Source: Mycoplasmopsis caviae (GTDB lineage: Bacteria; Bacillota_I; Bacilli_A; Mycoplasmatales; Metamycoplasmataceae). From it: a stretch of DNA of 64,000 nucleotides. The DNA lies in assembly GCF_024498215.1 (NCBI RefSeq), contig NZ_CP101806.1:682001-746000 (forward strand). Reading direction: 5' to 3'. The notes under the pieces are model-generated. The model was not told the DNA's origin, did not search any database, and saw nothing but the letters and a program-made list of their open reading frames with translations. Below are positions 19,681 to 30,572 of the stretch, one piece after another; position 1 is the first letter of the stretch, and every line of letters begins with the position of its first letter. The position numbers were made by a program, and so were the translations under genes.

Positions 19681-19775
19681 AATTTAAATTCTCCTTTTTA
19701 AAATAATAATTGAAACCTAAAAATGGACAAAATAAAAGATAAAAACAGGGTGGACAAAATAAAATAAAACCATTA

Positions 19776-19802
19776 AGATCCTAAAAAATGTTAATAGCAC
19801 AT
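19776..19802. repeat. 27-bp target-site duplication, right, ISNCY copy 1
   Basis: Exact match to 17577-17603. Confidence 0.9.
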
Positions 19803-19861
19803 TAATTTTAATGTATCATTTATTTAATATTTAAAAATACATTTTTAAACAAGGAGAAATT

Positions 19862-20962
19862 ATGTCATTAAAAGCTGGTATTGTTGGGCTACCAAATGTT
19901 GGTAAAAGTACACTTTTTTCTGCTATAACTAAACATCAAGTTGAAGCAAGTAACTATGCATTTACGACAATTGACCCTAACATTAGTAGTGTTCCACTTA
20001 AAGACCAGAGATTATATGAATTAGCTAAAATTGTTAATCCTAAGAAAATTGTTCCAGCTACTTTTGACTTTGTTGATATAGCTGGTTTGGTTAAGGGCGC
20101 AAGTCGTGGCGAAGGTCTAGGCAATAAATTTTTAGCTAATATTCGTGAAGTTGATGCCATAATTCATGTTGTAAGATGTTTTGAAAATAAAGATATAATG
20201 CATGTGGCTAATGAAGTCAATCCACTTAACGACAAAGAAACAATCAATGTTGAATTAATGCTAGCCGATTTAGAAACTATTACTAATGTTTTAAATCGGA
20301 TTCATAAAAAAGCAAAAGCAGGTGACAAAGATGCAATATTGGAAGAAAATTTAGCTCTTAAAATAAAAGATTTATTGGAAAATAATAAACCAGCAAGAGC
20401 AATTAGTCAACTAAGTGACGACGAGAAAAAAATAGTTAGATCATATAACTTATTAACCTATAAACCAATGATTTATGTTGCTAATTTATCAAGCAAACAA
20501 ATTGCAAATTACCAAAATGACAAATTATTTAATATGCTCGCAAATTCTCTTGCTGAAAATGAAAAGATAATCCCAATTTGTGTACAACTTGAATCTGAAA
20601 TTTCTCAATTTGAGGATAATGATATTAAAGAGTGACTTTCTTCATACAACATTAAATACAGTGGACTAGATATTTTGGCACGTGAAGCTTTTGACTTATT
20701 AAATCTTAAAACATATTTTACTGCTGGTGAAATGGAAGTTAGAGCTTGGGTTTTTAAATCTGGTATGCTTGCACCTGAATGTGCAGGAATTATACATAGC
20801 GATTTTGAAAAGAAATTCATTAAAGCTGAAATCATTAAATTTGATGACTATGTTACAAATAATGGAGAAAAGGGTTGTCGCGAACTTGGAAAAATTAATA
20901 TTGAAGGAAAAAATTATATTATGCAAGATGGTGATGTCTGTCTATTCAAGGTAGGCAAATAA
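19862..20962 (+). CDS. ychF: Ribosome-associated GTPase/ATPase YchF
   Basis: A 366-residue protein of the usual family length. G1 motif GLPNVGKST (9-17), the YAFTTIDPN segment that follows it in this family, [17 protein letters not shown] (G3 with the YchF-specific continuation), and the C-terminal TGS domain ending [13 protein letters not shown]. YchF/OLA1 binds ATP rather than GTP and associates with ribosomes. One UGA is Trp (EWLSSYN). The start has AAGGAGAAATT. The methyltransferase gene starts inside its stop codon (TAATG). Confidence 0.95.
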
Positions 20963-22356
20963 TGAAAATTAACACCACTTATAAAACAAAAAAATTAGGT
21001 GAAGTTTTTACACCACAATTTATAGTTAAGACTATGTTAGATGAATTAAAATATGATAATTTCGATTCTATTTACCAAAAGCATATAATCGATAATTCGG
21101 CTGGCCAAGGAGCATTTTTGTGTGAAGTAGTTTCTCGTTATATAAACATTTCTCTTAAATGTAATATCAAACCTGAAAAGATTAAAAATGATTTAGAAAC
21201 CTATATTCATGGCGTTGAAATCAATTATGATAATTATTTAAAATTGATTGAAAACTTGAATTCAATTTGCGTAAAATACAATTTTACAGACATAAAGTGA
21301 AATATTTTAAATCAAGATAGCCTTGATGTTGTCAACTATGATGGACAAATGGACTATGTTGTTGGCAATCCACCTTATGTTAGAATTCATAACATAGAAA
21401 AAAATAATAAGGTTAAAAATTTTATTTTTTCTAAAAGAGGAATGACTGATTTATATATAACCTTTTTTGAACTTGGTTTTAGAATGTTGAAAAAAGATGG
21501 AAAATTAGCCTATATTTCACCAAATTCTTGATGAAATAGTGTTGCTGGTAGTGAATTTAGAAAATGAATAATTGAACATAGGAAACTTAGAAAAATTTAT
21601 AATTTTGGTCATTTTCAACCTTTTAAAAATATTACTACGTATACTTGCATTACTTTCTTTGACCTTTCTCAAAATTATGAATCAATTAACTATTATGAAT
21701 ATTTGACAGGTGAAAATAAAAAGTATTCATATAATGATATATTAATTAAAGGTAATTTTTATTTTTCTAATGATAATACATTATTACAAAAAATAATAAA
21801 ATGTAAAAGCAATAAAATTACTGTTAAAAATGCTTTTGCAACATGCAATGACAAGGTATTTATTAAGGAAAATTTTAACAGTGAAATTTCGCCTTTAATA
21901 CCTATAATAAAGGCTTCAAGGTCAATTATGCTAAAATGTTTTTATCCATATGACAAGAGTGGAAAATTACTACCTTTTGATTCATTTAATGAACAAACAA
22001 AGAAATATTTAATTGATAATTTAGAAAAGAAAAATGATTACTGGTATGGTTTTGGTAAAACGCAGGGTCTAAAAGACACTTTTAAAGACAAAATTGCCAT
22101 TAATTCACTAATAGTTTCAAACAATATTAATTCAATTAAACTTAATTTTTTAAAATCAGGTACAGGTGTGTATTCAGGATTATATATCCTTAGCGATCTA
22201 GAATTTGAAAAAATTGAAAAAGCAATCAAAACACAAGAATTCCTAACTTTTATTCAAGGTTTAAAAAAATATAAAAATGGAAATTCTTGAACATTTAACA
22301 CAAAAGATTTACAATGTTATCTTAACTATTGATTTTATGGAAAAGAGGAAAATTAA
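20962..22356 (+). CDS. N6-adenine DNA methyltransferase, R-M system 1
   Basis: A 464-residue protein with GEVFTPQFIVKTML, AdoMet motif I DNSAGQGAFL (44-53) and the catalytic NPPY (136-139), the order of gamma-class enzymes such as M.TaqI. The target-recognition region is C-terminal. Five or more UGA codons are Trp. It overlaps ychF by one base and is followed with no gap by the endonuclease gene, so it is translated from the ychF message or its own internal site. Recognition sequence unknown. Confidence 0.9.
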
Positions 22357-23097
22357 GTGACAAATAATGATTTCCTTGAAATGATTAATGCTTCGTTTAT
22401 TGATTATCTCGAAAGTAAATCAGGAAGCAGAAGTACAAAAAAACTAAAAAAACTTCATAGTTTTTTCGCAGATGCAATTAAGCAAAGAATTGGAAGCGAA
22501 TATATTATAATGAGCCAAGACAATTTTGGTGGTAAAGAATATAATGCAGAAGGTCGCTATACTAAAAAGTTTTGCGATATTGCTATTTTAAAAAATGAAA
22601 GAGTAATATCTTCTATTGAAATTAAATTTGTTGTTGAAAATTATAAACAAAATTCAGTTAACTATTTTAACTCAATGTTAGGTGAAACAGCAAACTTGCG
22701 TTCTAATAAAATGTTGTGTTTTCAGGTTATTATTATAATTAACAATTTGCCTTATTTTAGTGAAGGGTATAGCAGTAAAAATGTTCAAAGACTAGAAAAA
22801 ATCACTTCTCAAAATTTGGAAAAATATGTAAAATTGGGAGAAGATAATATTGATGCTTTTTATCATACACCAAACAAAACTCTATTAATTATATTAAATA
22901 ATGAATTCATTAATGAAGTTTTAGTTGGTAAAAGTAAGGATGAATATTGTTATAGACTTCTAACACTTTGCAATAAGCAAAATAAGTTTGTATTTGATAA
23001 TTCACACAAGTTATTATTTGAAAATAGTAGAAATATAATTTTTAATGATTTTGAATTATTTATAAGTAAAATTTCACATAAAATTTTAGGCGAATAA
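22357..23097 (+). CDS. Type II restriction endonuclease, R-M system 1
   Basis: A 246-residue protein starting at GTG immediately after the methyltransferase stop, behind AAAAGAGGAA. A PD-(D/E)xK-type core is suggested by FCDIAIL and SSIEIKFV (Asp74, Glu88, Lys90). It contains a SGSRSTKKLKKLHSFF segment near the start. The tight pairing with an adenine methyltransferase is the main support. I cannot name the family or its target. Confidence 0.75.
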   Translation: MTNNDFLEMINASFIDYLESKSGSRSTKKLKKLHSFFADAIKQRIGSEYIIMSQDNFGGKEYNAEGRYTKKFCDIAILKNERVISSIEIKFVVENYKQNSVNYFNSMLGETANLRSNKMLCFQVIIIINNLPYFSEGYSSKNVQRLEKITSQNLEKYVKLGEDNIDAFYHTPNKTLLIILNNEFINEVLVGKSKDEYCYRLLTLCNKQNKFVFDNSHKLLFENSRNIIFNDFELFISKISHKILGE

Positions 23098-23105
23098 TTC
23101 TTTAT

Positions 23106-23179
23106 GGGGGTTTAGTATAATGGTAGTACTGCAGTCTCCAAAACTGCTTGCATGGGTTCGATTCCTATAACCCCTGCCA
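23106..23179 (+). tRNA. trnW: tRNA-Trp (anticodon CCA)
   Basis: A 74-nt cloverleaf with anticodon loop CTCCAAA, T-loop GGTTCGATTCC and encoded CCA end. The first acceptor pair is G-U. It reads UGG only; the tRNA-Trp(UCA) needed for UGA is not in this window. Confidence 0.95.
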
Positions 23180-23193
23180 TATCAAAAATGACC

Positions 23194-23216
23194 AGCAAGC
23201 TGTCAGCTTGCTTTTT
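23194..23216 (+). terminator. Terminator after tRNA-Trp
   Basis: Hairpin AGCAAGCTG/CAGCTTGCT followed by a T-run, 14 nt downstream of the tRNA. Confidence 0.85.
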
Positions 23217-23260
23217 ACTTATTTTTGCCATTTTAAACGATTTTTTATTATAATTAATTC

Positions 23261-23842
23261 ATGCAAAATAATAATTGACAACAAGCAAGCGGAAATGCAA
23301 ATAAACAAAGTGAAAAAAATAACTTTAACAATCAAAAAGAACAAAAAAAGAAGAAGAAAGAAAAAGAAAATAAAATTAAATTTAGAGGAACTAATTTAAA
23401 CTTTAGAATTATTCTTGTTAGTATTTTTGTTTTTGCTATTCTTTTTCTAATTAGTTTAAGTTCATTAATTACTTTTTCAATTTTTAGAAATAGTTCAGTG
23501 TTAAAAGCATCTACATTCTTTACAGTATTATTTGTGTTAATTTTATTAATATTTTGAATAATTCTTTTAATAGAATTATCTACAAAAAAATGATGATATT
23601 ACTTTGTTATTACAGTTCTTAGTCCACTTACTATGTTTATCCTTTTAATGGTTGTGGCCATTTTGTTAAAAATCGAAATAAAAGACAATACAAGATTTGT
23701 GACAAGAGTTACAGGCTATCGTTGAAAAAGAGATACCACATGTATTAATATTGAAGAAAAAAGACAAGAAAGTGATAGCGACAAAGAAAAAGTCGAAGAA
23801 GCAACAATTGTTACAAACTTTCTTGAAGACAATGAAGATTAA
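23261..23842 (+). CDS. Membrane protein, Asn/Lys-rich N-terminus, unknown
   Basis: A 193-residue protein. The first 40 residues are Asn/Gln/Lys-rich and hydrophilic. Three membrane segments follow (about 48-70, 80-102 and 112-133), then a hydrophilic acidic C-terminal domain of about 60 residues. Four UGA codons are Trp. A strong hairpin follows directly. I do not recognise the family. It lies between the two R-M systems, but nothing ties it to them. Confidence 0.75.
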
Positions 23843-23868
23843 AAAACTGCTTATCCAAGCAGTTTTTT
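23841..23868. terminator. Bidirectional terminator between convergent genes
   Basis: Stem AAAAAACTGCTT/AAGCAGTTTTTT with a short loop; T-runs on both sides serve the membrane protein gene and the HNH endonuclease gene. Confidence 0.85.
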
Positions 23869-23872
23869 ATGT

Positions 23873-25141
23873 TTACAATTCACTAATTAATTTTAGTTTG
23901 TTTAATTGAATAAGTTCGCTGTATTTATTATTTTCAATATATTTTAAATATAATAAATCTATTTTATTAATCAATTCAGTGAAATCAAGAATTTTTATTT
24001 CATTAAATACACTTGTTTTTAAACCTGTATTAAGAACGAAAATAAAGTCTTCAAAACTATAAAAATTGTCTTTTCTTATTACAATACTTTCATAAATTTG
24101 AATTGTTTTAGCTAATAAACAAATGTACTGAAAATCATTGTCAACTAGTCATGTATTATTTGATGGATGAGCATAACTATAATGCTGGTTCGGTGTCAGG
24201 CAAATTAAATTTTCCAGATAGTTTCTAATAATTGGAAACCTTGAAACAGGAAAAATATGGTGAACCTGTGTAGCATCAACAATTTCACTTTGCTGTTTTA
24301 TTTCTGATTTGTTATTATTGAAGAGTTCGTTATATTTTCTTAAAAATTTTTTTGCTTTGTTCAATGAGTAATTATCAAGAAATATATTATTCAGTTGTTC
24401 ACAAATTAGACTAAATTCTTGTCTAGAAACATTTTTGTCTTTTTTATTAACCTTGTCTTTAAAATTAAAGCGGTTATATTGAATATCATTAAGTGTAATG
24501 TTATTCTTTGACAACAGACCCTTTTCTGTACCTTTCTTAGCCTGTCAAAAAGCTAAGGGATTTAAAATTTTTGTAAAAATTCTAGATGCCTCAACATTTG
24601 TGTTAATTTTAGTATTTTCAATTGTAAATTTAATAAAATTATCCTTAAGAATTTTAAAACTGTTAACATCTTGCTTATTTAGAAAATTATCAAAAAAGTT
24701 AATTATTTCACTATCTTTTAAAACTTTTTGGATATATTCATTAAGGAATAACAATGCGTTCATGGGTTTAAGTGCAATTTGAGTAAGAAGTTCATAATCA
24801 TTAATTCAATAGGTAAATTTATTTTTTGACTTTCTATATGATAATATCTTGCTATATGCAAGTAACTTTATTGGTTGCGAGAAATATTTATCATATTCAT
24901 TCTTTACTGTTGTATTTTCAGTGTCTGGTTTTGAAAATATACTTATTACATTAAGTCTTGCATATTCAGAGTGCCAAATATCAGAAACTGTAAATTCATC
25001 ATTATTTTTACAAAATTCTAAAATACAATCTGCAACAATACATATAACATCAAATGTGCACTTTTGATCTATTCATCTTGCATCCTTGCTTTTTCTTATA
25101 TCATAGTTGTATTTTGATAAATGCTTCATATACAAGTTCAT
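23873..25141 (-). CDS. HNH-type type II restriction endonuclease, R-M system 2
   Basis: A 422-residue protein. The HNH site is VHHIFPVSRFP (His294/His295) followed by NYLENLICLTPNQH, an arrangement I associate with MboII-like endonucleases. The N-terminal 280 residues are helical and probably recognise DNA. Several UGA codons are Trp. The start at 25141 overlaps the stop of the dual methyltransferase (TAAATG), so the pair forms one operon with modification upstream of restriction. The target is unknown; an asymmetric site is likely because two different methyltransferase activities accompany it. Confidence 0.85.
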
Positions 25142-27655
25142 TTAAATCTCCTTTTTTATCCCAAATCAAAAGCAACTTAAATTATCAATGTTTAGTGACC
25201 TTGTTTGATAATTTCTAGCTATTCTATAAAATTTACTGAATTCGTCGCTTGATATATACATCATTTGTTCTTTTGATAATTCAATATTTTTGCTTTTAGG
25301 AATAAGAATAGCAATCGATCCATTAACAATATAACCTTTTTCTTTTCTAATTAATCTTGGGTTATATGTCATATTTGGTGTTAAGTAAACTGATGTATCA
25401 TCTAAAAACCTGCTAACATTTAATTTTTTACAGTCTTCAAGTTTTATAAATGAATCATAGTTTTTTACATTAATAATTTCACCGTCATTATTGATATTTC
25501 TTGATTTTAAAACAGGTATTCACTTATCATTTTTTTCGCTGCTAATTAATGAATTTGTTACTTGGCGATCTCTAAACACATTAAAGACACCAAATTTCAT
25601 TTTTGAGAAAATACTGTCAAAAAATTTGTCTCTATATATTACTCAATATGGCAAATTATTATCAAAAATATAATCACTTTTTTGTGATATTTGAATATTT
25701 TTTATTAATGATACTATTTTTGTTTCTTTACATTTTTTGTTTGTGTTAATAATTATATTAATTGTTTCAACTGATACGTCAGAAAAACCAAATTCTCCAA
25801 AATCAATAATATTTTCGATTCCAAAACTGTTTAACAAATAATTTCTTGTTTCAATATATTCAGGTGTATTTAGTAAATTCTTTGGCATAATTAAGGATAC
25901 GTAGTCAGCTAGTAAAATAGATTTTTCTAAAATAAATTCAGCAAGGTTTGTTGATTTTTGATTTTTGTTATTTAGTAAATACTTTTTTCTTAAAGCTGGT
26001 TCAACTTTTGTAAATGGAGGGTTACCTACTATCAAATCAACTCTTGATTCTGGATTAAATAACATAAAATCACTGCAAATAAAATTTATTTCAAAATTGC
26101 TTGGAATATTTTCTGGTGAGAAAATAATTTTTAGTAATTCAATGATCTTCTCATCTATATCTATGGCAAAAATAGTCACTTTTTTATGATTTTGATATTT
26201 TTTTAATAAAAAAGGCAGGAAATTACCAATACCAACTGATGGTTCAATAATTTTTATGCATTCTTTTTCAAAAGTTGGCAAACTATCATATATTTTTTGA
26301 ATAATGAATTTGTTTGTAAAATATGCTGAATTTTTTACTTTATTATTATTTGCTAACTCAATTATTTTCATTAATGTTGAAAGATTGTAATTTTTTTTAT
26401 TTTTAATTACAAAATCTTTCAAATTTTTAAATTCATTTAATTCATTATCTTTAATTAATTTTTTAATTTCCCTAATCGAAAGACCTTTAACTAATAAAAA
26501 GTTTTTTATTTTATTTGCTATTTGTCTAAAAATAATTGTTGGAACTGCTTCACCTATGCTTTGTCTTATATTGAGTTCTTCTTTTTTTGATATTTTCTTT
26601 TTTTCTTCATATGAAAGAGAATTTAATTCATTTAATTCGATGTCAATTCATTTAAAATCATAAGGGATTGTCATCATTTTCATTAATTCGCGAATTGAAA
26701 AGACTCTGTTTTCACTTGGATGAATTGTGTTTTGGCTTGCTAATTGGTCACTTCTAGTATGGATGCAAGGGCCTACCTTATCAAAATATTGTCTTGTATA
26801 TTTATTGCTATTTTTTTGTGTATTTGGGATTATTTTGCCATTTAATAATTTGTGTGGTCTTTTAAATGGATCTATATTGTCAAATGCACTTTCTCCTTGT
26901 TTAAGTTCACTAATTCACTCTTCCATGTTTTTTGGATATGTTCTAAAACTATGAAAAAAATCTTCTTGATCATATTCACCTCAGTTTAACTTTGTCAAAT
27001 TACCGATTGTTTCAAAAAGTGTTTTTTCTTCCTTATAATCTGGGAATAGTTCAATAGGAGAAATTTCATCACATAGGCTTTTGTTAACACCAATAACAAT
27101 TGTTCTATTGCGTGATGAATTGGAGCCATAATTTTTAAAATTAATAACTTCCTTGTGAATTGTGTACTCACAATTAAGCTCAAATTGTATAAATTCTCCA
27201 ATTGCAACAATTTCATTAGAATTATTAATACAACCTGTTTTTCAAAAAGCAGGCACATTTTCAAATACAAAAAATCTTGGTTTAATTTCTTTAATTAAAT
27301 TTACAGATTCTCTAATTAAACTATTGCGTTCTAAATCATTTTCACTCTTGCTATGATTAGCTACACTCATACCTTGGCAAGGTGGTGTTGCAATAACAAC
27401 ATCTATTTTATCGTTACCTATTTTTGATCATTTTTTAATTTCTTGATAAATTAAATCTTTTGTCTCTTGTCTTTTTATATCACCAACAATATATCCGCTT
27501 TCATATTTACATTTCTTGTTTAAACGTTGAATATTTAATCTTTTAGAAAGAACTTCATTTGTTGCTACACATTCAAATTGTTCTTGTTTAAAACCATAAC
27601 AACCAACACCTGCTGATGAAAATAAACTAATATATGTTGGCTTATTATTTATCAT
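25142..27655 (-). CDS. Fused C5-cytosine and N6-adenine DNA methyltransferase, R-M system 2
   Basis: A single 837-residue reading frame. Residues 1-400 form a C5-methyltransferase: SLFSSAGVG (motif I), ATPPCQG with Cys93 (IV), FENVPAF (VI), SNSSRNR (VIII) and QSIGEAVPT (X). Residues about 430-837 form a gamma-type N6-adenine enzyme: IEPSVGIGNF (469-478) and GNPPF (544-548). I followed the codons through the junction (385-415) and found no stop. It could modify both strands of an asymmetric site, one by m5C and one by m6A. The start at 27655 has AAAGGAG. A C5/N6 fusion is unusual. Confidence 0.9.
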
Positions 27656-27677
27656 TTTTTCTCCTTTGATAACAAAT

Positions 27678-30383
27678 TTATTTAATTTTTAAATTGTTAT
27701 TTTTATAATTAAACACTATTAATTTACCAAGTTTCTTAATTTCATTTGCTACTATTAAACCAAGTCCTAGCGGAAGTGATAAAGCTATTAATGTTGGGTG
27801 GTAAATATATTCAGAAGACATTCTAAATACAGACGCTAATTGTGGTATTATAACAACAATAAGCGAACAAATTGCAGAAAATAGTGCTGCAAGTCATACA
27901 ATTCAATATTTCTTAAGCGAACTTACAAATATTGACTTATTACTCATTAAATTAATACTATTTAGTGAAGCTGCAAGTGCCATTGTAACAAAACATGTTG
28001 TAGAAGCAACACTAACAAGATCTAAATTATTTTTAAGTGCATACTCTGCACCTAATCAATAAGAAATAAGCGATAGTAGCGAAAGTATACAAGATTGTCA
28101 AATTAGATCAATACCCATACCACGAGCAAAAATACTTTCATTTTTTGAAAATGGTTGACGCTTCATAACATCTTTTCCGCTATCAACAAAACCAAGAGCA
28201 ATAGCTGGTAAACCATGAGTTAGTAAATTAATCCAAAGTAGTTGACTAGCACCTAAAATATAAAAACCATCTTTATAATGTTGTCTATATGATAAATAAA
28301 AAGCAACCATTCCAATTAACATTACTAAAATTTCTGTTAGAGAACTAATTAATAAGTTTAAAATAACAGTTTTAATTTTGTCAAAAATCAATCGTCCATT
28401 TTTTACTGAATTAACAATTGTATTAAAATTATCATCAACTAAAATTAAATCAGCAGCTTGTTTTGAAACATCAGTTCCAACAATACCCATCGCACAACCG
28501 ATATCGCTTGTTTTAAGTGCTGGTGCATCATTAACACCATCACCTGTCATAGCAACAACTTTTTGATGTGATTGTCAAGCTTGAACAATTCTTAACTTAT
28601 CTTCTGGATTAACACGTGCATAAACTGAAATATTAGCAATTTTTTCTTCCAATTGACTTTGTGTTAAATTTGCTAAATCTTTTCCTTCAAGACATAAGTC
28701 ACCGTCTTTAAAAATACCTAAATTTTGAGCAATAGCCTTAGCTGTATTAATTTGGTCGCCGGTAATCATAACTACTTTAATACCCGCATCTTGTGCTTGC
28801 TTAATCGAATTTGCAACTTCTACACGTGGTGGATCAATCATAGCTACAAGACCCACAAATTCTAAATCATTTTCATCATTAAAGTCTATTTTATAGTCTT
28901 TAACAACTTTTTTAGCAACAGCTAAAACACGATAAGCATTATTAGACCATTGTTGATTAATTTTGTTAATATCCTCAGTATCTAAATTATTACATCTTTC
29001 TAATAAAACCTCTGGTGCACCTTTAGTCACTAAAAGAAAATGATCATTTTCTTTAAATACAACAGAGTGCATTTTGCGATTTGAATCAAAAGGAATTGAA
29101 GTTAAAATTGGATATTCTTTAAGTAATTCTTCCTTTTTATATCCATATGAGTATGCATATCTTAAAAGTCCTGTTTCGGTAGGATCTCCTACTTCTTTTC
29201 ACTTTCCGTCATCTTCAAGACTAATAAAAGCGTCATTGCATAATGTTAAATATTTTGCTAATGGTTTAAATACTTGTTCATCTCTTTGAGCACTTCAAAG
29301 TGTATTTAATCGATAAGCATCAACAACACTCATCTTATTTTCAGTTAATGTGCCTGTTTTATCACTACATATAATAGATGCTGAACCAAGTGTCTCGACT
29401 GCCAAGAGATTTTTAACTAAGGCTTTTTGCTTTGACATCTTGCTTACACCAATGGACAAAATTACAGTTGTAAAGGTAATTAAACCCTCAGGAATTGCAG
29501 CAACAGCTAGTGATATAGCTGTCACTAATGCGCTAGTATATGTTGATGAATTATTTCAAATTCCACTATGTACATTATTTAAAATTATTTGAAGTATAAA
29601 ACTAATAAATAAAAGAATAATTCCGCCATATCCAAATCATTTACTTAATTTATTAAGTTTAATTTGCAATGGAGTTGTATTTTTATTTTGCACTTGAATC
29701 ATTGAATTAATTTTGCCTATTTCAGTTTGTGCACCTGTGTATTCTACAACATATGTCGCTTTTCCGCCTGTTACATATGTACATGAATAAACCAAATGTT
29801 TGTTGTTGGCTAAAATCTTATCATCATTAGCACTTAAATTTGCACATTTTGAAACTGCAAAACTTTCTCCAGTTAGTGATGATTCTACAACTTCTAAATT
29901 AAATGAATCTATTAGACGTCCATCTGCATTAATTGTGTCTCCTGATGCCAAAATAACTAAATCACCAGGTACTAATAAATTTGCTGGAATTACTTGAGTT
30001 TTACCATCTCTAATAACTGTTGCATTAACTTGATTTATTTTTTCTAACGCTCGCACTGCTTGGTCGCTTTTAATTTCTTGATAAGCTCCTAGCATGCTAT
30101 TTAGAACAATAACAAGCATAATTATTCCTGGTTCAACATATGAAACAATTAAGTCTCGCAATAGTTTGTGTCCTTGAACATGATCAACTATTGCTAATGT
30201 TAAGCTTATAATAGCAGCAATAATTAATAAAATGACCATAGGGTCACAAAATTGCTTAAAGAAAGCAGTAAAAACATTAAGTTTTTTTGATTTTAAAAGT
30301 GTGTTTTCACCATATTTTTCAAATCTTTCACTTACTTCTTTGCTACTTAGACCATTGTAATCTTTTTTATATTTTTTGGACAT
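27678..30383 (-). CDS. P-type cation-transporting ATPase (Ca2+ type)
   Basis: A 901-residue protein with the standard P-ATPase order: N-terminal cation-ATPase domain, TGES (171-174), IPEGL in helix 4 (297-301), phosphorylation site DKTGT (Asp341), [15 protein letters not shown] (612-621) and six C-terminal membrane helices. The IPEGL motif and overall layout fit class II (Ca2+ pump or relative). It pumps a cation across the plasma membrane at the cost of ATP; the exact ion is not shown by sequence. Seven or more UGA codons are Trp. Confidence 0.92.
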
Positions 30384-30450
30384 AAAGACCTCTTTTAATT
30401 CTTATAAAATTAACTTTTATTATAGTTAATAAATTATATTAATAAATAGT

Positions 30451-30477
30451 AAATGCAAAATAAAAAAATGGCGGAAC
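30451..30477. repeat. 27-bp target-site duplication, left, ISNCY copy 2
   Basis: Identical to 32655-32681. Its last nine bases copy the 3' end of the neighbouring tRNA-Ser gene. Confidence 0.9.
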
Positions 30478-30572
30478 TAATGGTTTTATTTTATTTTGTC
30501 CACCCTGTTTTTATCTTTTATTTTGTCCATTTTTAGGTTTCAATTATTATTTTAAAAAGGAGAATTTAAATT

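Larger units (their letters stand above)
17604..19775 (-). mobile_element. IS1202-like (ISNCY) insertion sequence, copy 1
   Basis: A 2172-bp element. The boundaries were set by comparing both flanks with copy 2 (30478-32654, inverted). The ends share an imperfect terminal inverted repeat around TATTTTGTCCA. It contains one broken transposase gene and a roughly 460-bp structured tail. The 27-bp duplications match IS1202 behaviour. It lies between the mobile element and ychF. Confidence 0.9.

Noticed and set aside
27678-30383. Four separate fragments of a cation ATPase, suggesting a pseudogene
   Set aside because: Again only UGA codons; the 901-residue frame has all P-ATPase motifs in order.
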